DNA of 64,000 nt from Micractinium sp. NFX-FRZ (Eukaryota; Chlorophyta; Trebouxiophyceae; Chlorellales; Chlorellaceae), in assembly GCA_029339195.1 (NCBI GenBank), contig JAPTJF010000007.1:372001-436000 (forward strand), read 5' to 3'. A program made the position numbers and the translations under genes. Below, in pieces: positions 11,175 to 20,965 of this stretch. Numbering within the stretch: position 1 is the stretch's first letter; every line of letters begins with the position of its first letter. The notes below the pieces were generated by a model. The model saw only the letters and a list, made by a program, of their open reading frames with translations. It did not search any database and was not told the DNA's origin.

Positions 11175-14100
11175 TCACATGATGACACAGGAACAGCCGG
11201 CCGTGGTGCTCCCCGCCCCTGCCTCCTCCACCGCTGCTGGCACCGCAGCCCTTGGTACCGCTCCTGGCGCGGCTGGGGCAGGTGGCGCCTCCACCGCAGC
11301 TGCTGCCTGTGCGGGCACTACTGCTGCTGTTGCTGACGCACCAGCCGACATTCCAGCAGAGGCCGGTGGCGGTCCAGCAGCTGCCACTGCTTCTGTCGCT
11401 GCTGGCAGCGTCTCCGCCGAGTCCGGGCGCAGGGGCGTCTCCGCCGCCGCCGCCGTCGTCTCGTCTCCTGTCCCCTCCTCCACCTGCACCGCTGCCTGCT
11501 GCTCGACAACAGCGGCAGCAGCAGCAGCTGCCTGGGCCGCCTCTGGCCGGCCGCCGGCCTCTGCTGATGTAACAGCCGGCGCCTCCTCCTCCACCATTGG
11601 CTCCACCTCCTCTGCCCCCTCCAAAAGCTTGACTTCAGGGCTGGACGGGGCGGGCGGCGCTGCAGCACCCGCTGGCCCCTCCACCTCTGCATCTGCATCT
11701 GCCTTGGGCGCAGCAGTGGCAGGCCAGGACGATGAGGCGCCGGCAGCGGTGGGCGAGGCCACCTCGCCGCCCTCGACCTCCCCGCCATCCTGCTGCCTCT
11801 GCCCCGGAACTACCGGCAGCTCGGCCGCACTGCTGCCGCTGGCGCCGGGACCATCTGCCGAGAGCCACTGCTGCTGCTCTTTGTCTGTCTCACGCTCTGC
11901 CTTAAGCTCTGCAGCCGTGGCAGCAGGCAGCATCACCTCCTGTGCCACTGCCGCAGTTGGCATCGCCACTGCCACCACTGCTGCCGCTGCCGCTGCTGGC
12001 GCCGCCGCTGCCGGCTTGGCGACCGGCATCCCAGGGCGGGAGCTGCCAAAGTCCATGCTCATGCGGCGCGCTGACGTGGCGGTGGGAGACATGATGCCCC
12101 CCCTGTCGGTGCTGCTTCTGCGGGCTGCCGGCGGGCTGGCGGGGGTGGCTGCGGAAGCGGTGGCTGCTCCCGCAGATGCTGCAGCGCTGCGCGCCTTGCT
12201 GCTCCCTGTGGGGCTCAGCAGCCGGCTGCTGCCGCTGATGGCCCTGCCGCTGGCTGAGGGGCTGAGCGCTCGGCTGGCGCTGGCGCTGCCGTTGGTTGCA
12301 GACTGGGTTAACGTCCTGCCGTTGCTGCTCCCAGGGCTGGCCGCTGCTGACCTGGCTGCTGGAGCGGCGCGCGGTGACGTCACGCCCGTGCTGCCTGTGC
12401 TGCTGGCCAGCCGGGAGACTCTGCAAAGCAGGTGCACAGGCAGGCAGGCGCTTGACGAGTGCGAGCAGAGGGTGTGCTGGCAGGCGGGAATGCAGGCAGG
12501 CAGAGGGTCCGCGAGCAGGCGGGCAAGGTCAGGCAGCCCACAACAACCAGCATGCACAGCATGCACGCCCTGACGCTGCAGCCCACACGTAGCATGCACA
12601 GCCAGATGCCCTGACGCTGCAGTCCACGCTCAGCATGCATAGTGCATAACCATATTTATAACAAAACACGCACCTGGGAGATGTCACGCCAGTGGTGCCG
12701 CCAGGCCTGGCTGTGGGAGCGGGAGGCGACAGGGCACGGCTGCTTGCGCTGCCGGAGGTGTGGCTGGTGGCGCTGGCGCTTCGGCTCGCGACGGCAGGCT
12801 GCCGGGTGGGGCTCAACGCCTTGCTGGCGGCGGCTGAGGTGGCTGCTGCTGAGCTTGCTGAGCTGCTACTGGTTGTTGCCGCCCTGCTGGCTGTGCTCAG
12901 AGAGCGCTTGGGGCCATCTGGCTTGGCAGCGGCTGCGGCAGCCGCTGCGGCCCGCCCAGCTGGCAGCGTTGCCGACCGGTTCACACCGGCTGGCCGTGGG
13001 GAGGTTGCCGCCCCAGCTGCCGGTTGGACCGATGAGGCGGCCATGCGAGGCCTGGCCTCGGCAGCTGTTCGCTGAGGGGTGGTGCTGGGGATGGGCGGCG
13101 GCACTGACTTGGGTGGTGCGGGCTGGGGGCCGGGAGGCGAGGAGGGCGGGGAGGCGGCGCTGCGGAATTTGTCCGCCGCGCCTGCACATGAAGGAGGCAG
13201 TGCACACTGTTTGGAGCTTGCCTTGACGCACTAGGAACCGCAGCTGCAGCAGCCGGTGGGCGCAAATTGAGACCCGGCAGCACAATGCGCCACGAAAGCG
13301 TGAACCCCGCCCTCGACTCACGTCGAGACACCGGTGCAAACAGCTGGCCGCACAGACATCCGTTCAAGCATCTGGTGCTCAGCCCTGGGCCTTGCCCTGG
13401 GCAAGCACGTCACACACACACCCTGCCCTGTCCTCCGCCCCAGTCCTGTGGAAGCAGCCACACCGTCTGCCCGGCCTGCTCGGCACTCACGTGGGCAGGG
13501 CGCCGCCTTGACAAACATCTGCTGCAGGCGCGTGCAGCCGCGGTCTGCGGCCAGCGCCAGCGCGCTCTTGCCGGCGTGGTTGAGCACCCAAGGGTCGGCG
13601 CCGCCCTCCAGCAGGGCCTGCAATGGGGAGGGGGGTGGGGTGGATTGGGGCAGGGGAGGAGGTAGGCGGGCTGGGACCAGGCAACATTGATTGAAGTTCT
13701 CCTCCTCCCTGTGCCTTCTCACATGTCAGCTGGCAACTCCCTCTGGCCCACCTGCCCCTTCCCGCTCACCTGCCCCGCCGCCTCACATTGCACCTCCCGC
13801 TCACCCGCCCTGCACCGCTCTCACCTGCCCCCTCTCCCTCACCTCCCTTCTCGTGCTCAGCTGCCCCCTCCCGCACACCCGCCCCGCACCACCCTCGCCT
13901 GCCCCCTCCCGCTCACCTGCCCCGCACCGCCCTCACCTGCCCCCTCCCACTCACCTGCCCCGCCGCAGCGTACTGCTCCGCCTTGTTGTCCGACTTGCCA
14001 TTCTGAAGCAGCTTGCTGTCCTGCAGCGGATGATGGTGTGACAGCAGAATGCAGCAGGCAAGCAGGGCAGAGGTCTGGGCGCACAGGGCCAAGGGCAGGC

Positions 14101-15610
14101 CGGCCATGCATGGCTCCACGATGGGGGTGCAGCCGCCACACAGCTCAGGAGCGCTTCCAGCTGATTGGCTGCCATGCATGCGCTAACGCCTGCTTAGCCT
14201 AGAGGCCTTCCGTTGCACGAAAGCTATCTCTTGACATCCAACTTCCACTCTCTGTTGATCCTTGCCATCCAAACTGACAAGAGGGTGTGCAGCACTGTAA
14301 AGCCCTCGCCGTCTGTCGCCGCCCCTCCCCAGGCCTGCCTAAGCCTGCCCTCTCTCCCACGAACACGGTTCCTCCCGCCCTCCCCCCACCTTCCAGAATT
14401 CCACAAGCTTGTGCAGCGCCGTGTTGCCCTTGGCGTCGCTGGCCCCTGGGTCGGCACCTCCTTGGATGAGCGCGGTGATGACCTCCCCCTGCCCCAGCTT
14501 GGCAGCAAGCTCAAGCAGGGTGAGGCCCTCGGGGGTGGAGGAGTTGGGGTTCACTCCATTGGGTCCCACCAGCGCAGCGGCTGCAGCGGCGTGCCCCGCC
14601 TGGGAAGCAGGAGGAAGGGGAGGGAGCGGTGCAGGGTTGGGGCAGGGAGGATGAGGGGGATGCAAGGGGTTGAGGGTGGCGGAAGCACTGCTGCTTGCAG
14701 CTCTGTGGTACATTGCACCCCACATTCCGCCTCACTTGCCGTTCAAGCACGTCCGCTGCATCCCGCCCCTCATACCGCCCCACAACCCATCCCACCTTGC
14801 CTGCCCACCCCACATGCCCACGCCCTCACCCCCCAACCGCCAACCCACCTGGATTGCTAGCAGCACCGGGGTTGAGCCGGCGGGCGTCTTTGCCCCCGGG
14901 TTGGCGCCCCCCGCCAGCAGGGCAGCGCACGCCCCCGCGTGCCCCTTCTCCGCCGCCAGCAGGAGCGGGGTGACGTGCTTGGGTGTCTGTGCATCCACGC
15001 TGGCCCCTGCCTCCAGCAGGGTAGCCACCGCCTCTGCTTGGCCCGTCTCTGCTGCCTTGTGCAGGGGCGTGAGGCCGCCCATGGTCTTGGCATCCACGCT
15101 GGCCTTGGCCTTGAGCAGGGCAGAGATGATGGCGGTGTGGCCGCCCTCGGCGGCAAAGTGCTGCAGTGGGGGTGGGGGGAGCGGGGGCAGGGAGGGGGAG
15201 GACGAGGGGAGGGCACTCAGTGGCCGGCAGGGAGAGCAGCGTGCAGTGGGCCGGAGGGGGCAGCAGCGATGCACGCACCATGTAGGGTGTGCACTGGAGG
15301 GAGGGGGAAGAGAGCTGGTGCATGCTGGCACTCGTGGCCACGCTTTCCTGCTCTCCTGCCGACAGCTCCTGCCCCTTCTGCTTTCCATGCTGATCCATCT
15401 GTAGGCTGTGACTGGCACAGGCGAAAGGCCTGCCTGGACTGAACACACCCCACCACAGCCAGCCACGTGCATGGGATGCCCCCGGCTCACCAGCGCGGTC
15501 TGCCCGTGCGCCCCCTTGGTGTTTGGCGGCGTGCCGCCTGCCAGCAGGCGGCGCACCGTCTTTACGTCTCCCTTGGCGGCGGCCTTGGGCAGCTCCTGAG
15601 CTGCCGACAT
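11175..15610 (-). CDS. Ankyrin-repeat protein with C-terminal CaaX box
   Basis: Seven exons (15491-15610, 14849-15160, 14390-14599, 13955-14020, 13491-13617, 12674-13181, 11175-12420) give 862 residues. Residues 1-278 hold six to seven ankyrin units; the clear ones read GLTPLHKAAETGQAEAVATL, VTPLLLAAEKGHAGACAALL, GLTLLELAAKLGQGEVITAL and GKSALALAADRG. Residues 285-850 are Ser/Ala/Pro-rich low complexity with many SP and TSPR motifs. The last seven residues are GCSCVIM: Cys-Val-Ile-Met is a classic farnesylation box, and the Cys two residues upstream could be palmitoylated. Together this suggests a membrane-tethered scaffold. The binding partner is unknown. Exon 4's donor is embedded in an array of donor-like repeats (13755-13975). 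Confidence 0.8.
13755..13975. repeat. Imperfect tandem array of donor-like units
   Basis: Units of roughly 18-36 bp containing CTCACCTGCCCC (GGGGCAGGTGAG on the coding strand) recur five or more times from the end of ankyrin-gene exon 4 (13955) into intron 4. Most units carry a usable-looking CAG|GTGAG donor. Confidence 0.75.
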
Positions 15611-16849
15611 GGGTGCTGGCTGACACCCAGTGTTTTGTTAGGCGATCAGAATCGAGGCTCTGTGGGGTAACTGACGGGACCCCCTGCACGGCGGGGCGGG
15701 GAGAGGGTGAGGGTGGGTTAATCCACTGCTGCCTGCACTCCCGCCGCCGCTTGCGCCGTCGTCACCGCTGCAGGGCGCACGTGCCAGGAGGAGCCGCCCC
15801 GCACCTCGAACCCTAGGGATCCGCCAGTTTAGAGCAGCTTTGAATGGGTTGGGGCGAAGTAGAGGGTCGGGGGAGGCGCAGCGGCTGGAGATGTGAAGCA
15901 CAAGATGAGATGTCGGTGCTCGCGGGTGGCAAACAACAAAGTGCCGTCGGCTTGTGCCGAAACAGGGCAGTGGCGGGACTTGCAGCGCCGCAAACGGTAC
16001 TGGTTCAAGCTTCTTGTCCGTCTGACGCCAATCCCCGCTTGCAGGCTTTTTGCGGGGGGAAGAACTGCTGTTTATCCTACAAAATGTCTATTGTGAGCTG
16101 GCTTGCGCCTCGGCAGAGCCCCTCGCGAGGCCTCGCGCCTCCAGGTGGCATGACGGGGAGGCGCAAAACAGCGCCAAGCACGGGGCCTAGCTGCCAGTAC
16201 ATCTGTATGCAGATATGTTGTTTCTAGCTATCACCCATGTAGCGGAGCAGATAGGCACAGGCCTGACAGTGCTGCTGCTGCTCCACTGCGGTTTACAATC
16301 TGCAACTGCCTGTGGTGGCGGTCCATCCCATTCCAGCCCGTGGAGGCCCGTGCTCCCAACAAGCCCGCGCACAGGCCACGCCACCAACGCTTGCAGCATC
16401 AGCCAGAAATGTTTCGTATCCCAATTGAGTTGTTTGTCTGACTTGCCGGTACAGATTTAGCCTAGCTCATGATAGCAAAGCAGGCGGGGCCGCCAGTGGC
16501 GCGCTGTGCATGCTGGGATGCCACAAGCGGGAGGGTCACGCACAGCGCTCCAACTCTGGGCCACTCAGCGCCTCGCTTGCTGGTCACGGTGGCTACGCCG
16601 AGTTACACAGAGGGTTGGAGGATGGATCGTTCAAAAACTGGCCACGCTGAGCGCGGAGACGGCTAGACTGAAAATGCCAATCACTGGAAGGGGCACAGAA
16701 AGGAGGTATGTACACAGAAAGCCAGCGGGCCGCAAGCGCCTCCAGTAGCTAGGCCAACAGAGGAAGCTCACAGCAGCTAAGGGAGGCTCGCAGCGGCAGC
16801 TGATCAACAGCTGGCGCCAGGCAGGGGCGGGCGAGCAGGTCGGGCCCGG
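15611..16849. other. Intergenic region, 1.24 kb
   Basis: It lies between the ankyrin gene start (15610) and the dehydrogenase stop (16850), both minus. It should hold the ankyrin promoter and the dehydrogenase 3' UTR. A TTACA (TGTAA on the minus strand) occurs at 16603-16607. I found no gene, tRNA or known repeat. Confidence 0.4.
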
Positions 16850-19476
16850 TTACCGCGCCGTCCACCCGCCATCAATGGCCAGGCAGGCGCCGGTGATGGC
16901 GGCGGCGTCGTCGGTGCACAGGTGCCGCACCAGCGCGCCAACCTGCGCAGGAGGCGGGTGGTCAGGCCTGGGTTGTTGAAGGCACAGAGTGAGGCAGCCA
17001 AAGCATTCCTCATGCAGCCCCGGCTCACTGTGCATTCAAGTCACCGCCCACATCCTGTGCCCTCCCAAGAACCAGCACTGCTCACCCACACTTCCCTGGC
17101 ACCAGCGCATCCCGCTCTACCCCTCCCTTCGCCCCTCGCCTCGCCGCCCCCCCTCCCCCCAGTGCCCCCTCTCCTCCCCCATGTCACCTCCCCCCTTCCC
17201 CCCCCCATTGTCACCTCCCCCCTTCCCTCCCCCGGGGGCGCCCCCTCACCTCCTCTGGCTTCACAAACCGCTTGATGGGCTGGTCCACCAGAAGCACATC
17301 CGTGATCACCTTCTCCTGCACCACAGCAAGAAAGAAGAACAGGGTCAGATGTCAGAAAGGTTGCACTTGGCAGGCGGTCCGCCAGCAGCACACCCAATGT
17401 GACCTTCTCCTGCGCCACGGGCACGCAACAGCTAGGCCCACAGACACGAGTCAGGAGGATGAAAACCGCAGTTGGTGGGCGCTGCGCCGCACACACACAC
17501 ACACTGCAGCCACCCCGCCCGTCTGCCCACTTCACCCACAGCGTTCCACGAATGCCCCCTCCCTGCCGCCACACCTTGGGGATGCCCCGCGTCCGCGCCT
17601 GGTTCTCCAGCTGCCTCTCTATCAACTCAGTCATCACGTAGCTGCAGCATGTGTAACAAAGGGGAGTGGCCGTCAGGTGCGAGGAAGAGGGTGCCGTGAA
17701 TGTGGGGCAGCCGGGCGGTGGGGCTGCGGGCCGCGGGCAGCGTGGGGAGCGGGCACATCCCATGCGGCATGATGGCGGCAAGCAGGGTGCAAGGGAGGCA
17801 CGCCGCGGCGGAGCAGATGCCTGGTGAAAGCAGGGGGCCAGAGCACAGCCCAGCACGCAGGCGGGCAGCACAGATGCATACGCAGCTGGTCGCGCAAGGC
17901 CGTGATCGTCCAGGCCGCCTCAGCCGGGCGGCACTTACCCTGGGCACACCGCGTTCACAGTCACGCCCGACGTGGCAACCTACGCAGGGCAGGGCAGGGC
18001 AGGGCAAGGGACGTGCGTGCGGCGCCTTGAGCTAGATGAAGCGATGAATGATAGATGTACAGCCACCCTGCCCAGCCACCCTCCCATTCAGCTGCGCGCC
18101 AGGCTGCCCAGCCTGGCGTAAACCACCCACTCATGCTCATAAGCTGTCTCTTCCTCGCCTGCTCCCACCCCGGCACACTTGTGCCACCCCGGAACAATGG
18201 CGCCACCGTGCCCACCTCCAGTGCGGCAGTCTTGGTAAAGCCCGCGACGCCGTGCTTGGCGGCGTTGTAGGCCGACTTGAAGGGGGAGGCCACCGTGGCG
18301 TGCATGGAGCCTGGCACAGATGGGGCACAGGGCAAAGGGGGGTGAGGGTAAGGGTAAGGCAGGGGGCCATGCAGGTGCCTCGTGGAGTGGGAGGCCACCA
18401 GGGCGCTCATGGGGCGTGGGCGGGCGGGTGGTGGGCGGGGAGGAGGTGCGGTGAAGCAGACACGGACAGATGGCGCCTCACAAGCTGCTCAATGTACTTG
18501 CCCCACCCAATGCCCCACCCACCTCCCGTAGTGGGAGAAACGCTCCCACAGTGCAGGGCTCCGTCCTCCCCCCCCTCGCCCGCCCTGAGACACGCCCTGC
18601 AAGCCACGCTGCAGGCCGCCCGCAAACCGTCCCATTGGGGCGCGCTGGTCCCCCGCGCTGCAGGCCGCCCGCAAACCGTCCCAGCCTGCACGCCACTACA
18701 CGACAGATGCACAGGTGTGTGCACACGCAGCACGCGCACAAGCGCCTCACCGGTGTTGACGATGCGGCCCCAGCCCGCGTCCAGCATGGCGGGCAGCGCG
18801 GCCTTGGTGGCGTGGAAGGGGGCGTTCAGCACGACCTCAATGATCTGTGGGGGGAGGAAGAAAGTGGGCGGCATGAGGCGAGGGTGTAACACATGCATGG
18901 GTGATCTGTGGGGGGGAGGAAACACCGTGAGCAACAAGCCACGAGGGAAAAAAAACATGGCAGCGAGACACACGCTAGTGTAGAGAAAGCAAGCAACAAC
19001 AGCACAGCTCTCGCCGCGTTGCACCTGTCCTTGGGAAACTCGAGTGCACTGGCGCGCAGCCGACAAGTACAGCGGGCACAGATAATAAGGAGAGCACGCC
19101 CAAAGAGAGCGAAAGGCAAGCTCACCGCGTTCCATTTGTCCTCTGGGAATTCGTGCACCGGCGCCACATACTGGATGCCCGCGCTGCAAGGGGGGCCAGG
19201 GGGGCAGGGGGCAGAGGGAGGCACGCCAGTGACTGGCGTGCAGCGGCAGGCAGGCGCGGCACGGAAGGGAACAGCAGGCCGTGCTGCAAGCAGCAGCAGG
19301 AGCAGTAGCAACCGCAGCGGCAGGAGCAGCAGCAGCAGTAGCAACCACAGCGGCAGGAGCAGCAGCAGCAGGGCACAAAAGACCACAGCATGCACACGCC
19401 CCCTCACCCTCCATCACTTGTTCACCAGAATGTCCAGCCATGTGCCCACTCCCAAGAGCCATCTCCAGGCAGCAGC

Positions 19477-19532
<56 letters not shown>

Positions 19533-20235
19533 TGCAGACCCTGACACGCGCACTCACTTGTTGACCAGGATGTCCAGCTTCCCAAACTCGCGCTGCACCT
19601 GAGCCACCATGTCGCTGCGGGGCAGGGAGAGGAGGGGGGGTGGAGGGGCAGGAGGGGCCGGAGGTCACGACAGCCTGGCTTGGGGAGCATAGGACAGCTG
19701 GGATGAGCTCAGGTTGGGGCGCAGCTGTGGCGCAGAGCAGCGCACACGACAGTGCCGCATTAGGCTAGTTCTCACCATCCCTCCGGGTCCCCTGCGGGCT
19801 CATGCTGGCCCAAGTGGCATGCCACTACAATACTCCCACACACGCACCGTCGGCCCCCTTAGTCATCGGTGTAACGGTCCAACAACCGCCCCACCGCGTG
19901 CAGGCTGCACGTCCCCTCGAGCCAGACACCACAGCGCCGCGCCACACCCGCCCGCCACCCCACCACTCTGGCCATGGTCCATAGGCACCCACCGGATCTC
20001 CTGCGGCTTCATCAGGTTTGCAGTTGAGGTGCCGACGGTGGTGCCGTACTGCTTGGCCACAGCATCCGCCTTCTGCCGCAGCTCCTCCTCGGTCATGAGG
20101 CCGTGCATAACAGTGGTGGCACCCCCCGCCGCCAGCTGCTTCAGAATGCCCATGCCGATGCCCGTGCTGCTGCCTGCGAGGGGGGCAGGAGGGCGCCGGA
20201 GAGGGAAGCGGCGCGGGCGGCAGTGGGCAGCAGCG

Positions 20236-20268
<33 letters not shown>

Positions 20269-20449
20269 AGACAACTGGGGAGCACTCGGGGGCGGCGCGA
20301 CATCCTGCGATGACTTTAATGATACCTCCGCAGTATGCCGAACCCCCGAAACCCCTAATCAGAGTGCGCCCATGGCAGGTTTGTTAGTCAGCCTTGCGCT
20401 CACCCGTCACCAGGGCGACACGGCCCTTCAACAGCTGATTGAGCTGCAT
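16850..20449 (-). CDS. BDH: 3-hydroxybutyrate dehydrogenase (SDR family)
   Basis: Ten exons (20404-20449, 19993-20173, 19558-19614, 19126-19183, 18751-18844, 18216-18310, 17939-17979, 17575-17641, 17250-17315, 16850-16942) give 265 residues, the usual length. SDR marks are all present: cofactor loop TGSSTGIG (15-22), NNAG (94-97), and catalytic Ser147, Tyr160, Lys164. The C-terminal part (VDQPIKRFVKPEE, then ITGACLAIDGGWTA) resembles bacterial-type (R)-3-hydroxybutyrate dehydrogenase, which interconverts 3-hydroxybutyrate and acetoacetate with NAD. No targeting peptide is visible; an in-frame stop precedes the ATG, so the start is firm and the enzyme is probably cytosolic. Nine introns argue for long residence in the nucleus even if the gene came from bacteria. 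Introns contain copies of exon 4, 5 and 9 edges. Confidence 0.88.
17375..17422 (-). repeat. Decayed copy of dehydrogenase exon 9 start
   Basis: This resembles 17281-17327, which spans the exon 9 acceptor. On the coding strand both read GCAG|GAGAAGGT...GTGCT.CTGG.GGACC. The copy lies in intron 8 and could be a decoy or alternative exon edge. Confidence 0.7.
18597..18690. repeat. Tandem duplication in dehydrogenase intron 5
   Basis: The block GCTGCAGGCCGCCCGCAAAC (continuing CGTCCCA) occurs twice, about 49 bp apart. Confidence 0.8.
18841..18921 (-). repeat. Duplicated acceptor region of dehydrogenase exon 5
   Basis: The real acceptor TCCCCCCACAG|ATC (18841-18860) has a second copy at 18902-18921 in intron 4, again with a C-run followed by CACAG|ATC. 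Confidence 0.7.
19007..19055 (-). repeat. Decayed copy of dehydrogenase exon 4 end
   Basis: It resembles 19120-19165. The coding strand of the exon reads GCGCCGGTGCACGAATTCCC and ends AACGCG|GTGAGC; the copy reads GCGCCAGTGCACTCGAGTTT and ends AACGCG|GCGAGA, so its donor is GC instead of GT. Confidence 0.75.
19478..19531. repeat. (CAG)n microsatellite
   Basis: About 18 uninterrupted units lie in intron 3 of the dehydrogenase gene. Confidence 0.95.
20235..20267. repeat. (GGC)n microsatellite
   Basis: About 11 units lie in intron 1 of the dehydrogenase gene. Confidence 0.9.
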
Positions 20450-20965
20450 GTCGATCAAGTGCGGCTGCTAGACCTCGCGCAAAGGGGCCACAGACGGAGC
20501 GGCACTCAAGTCACCCGTTCCGGCAGCCTCCGACAGTGTGCGGACGTAGCTACAGAGCACAGGGTATGCAACAAATGTCCTGCACCGGCGATCTGTAGAG
20601 ACGCCTCCTTTTAGCTCTGCCTACATGGCGCCGACACGGCGCTTCCCATGGGCAGCCGCTGCCAGGGCCTTGCACCCACGTGCCAAAACAGTGTTGGTGC
20701 TCAGCTTGTGAAAAGAGCGTAGGCGTCTCCCCTGAAGCTACCGGCAGCTGCCACGCCCCTGAACCTTGCGTCTTGGAAGCCGCGTCTTGGCCGGCCCAAG
20801 TGGCCTCCTGCGTCCAGTGCGGCTGGCAGGGAGTCCCAGGGACGCGCGGATACGGCGCCAAGGCCGCAGGGAGTGTGAAGCAAGTGTGGGAGAGGCAGAG
20901 GCACCCCAGCGGGACGGTCCCACACTTTTCCGCCGTTGGGGGACCTGCAAGCCAGAGGCGGCAGC
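20450..20965. promoter_or_regulatory. Divergent spacer between dehydrogenase and CBP60-like gene
   Basis: A 516-bp interval separates start codons at 20449 (minus) and 20966 (plus). It must hold both promoters and 5' UTRs. No specific motif was recognised. Confidence 0.35.

Noticed and set aside
11152..12573. Long open frame on the plus strand (about 470 codons)
   Set aside because: It is antisense to the last exon of the ankyrin gene. Ala/Ser-rich GC-rich codons leave the opposite strand open; it has no domain and no splice support.
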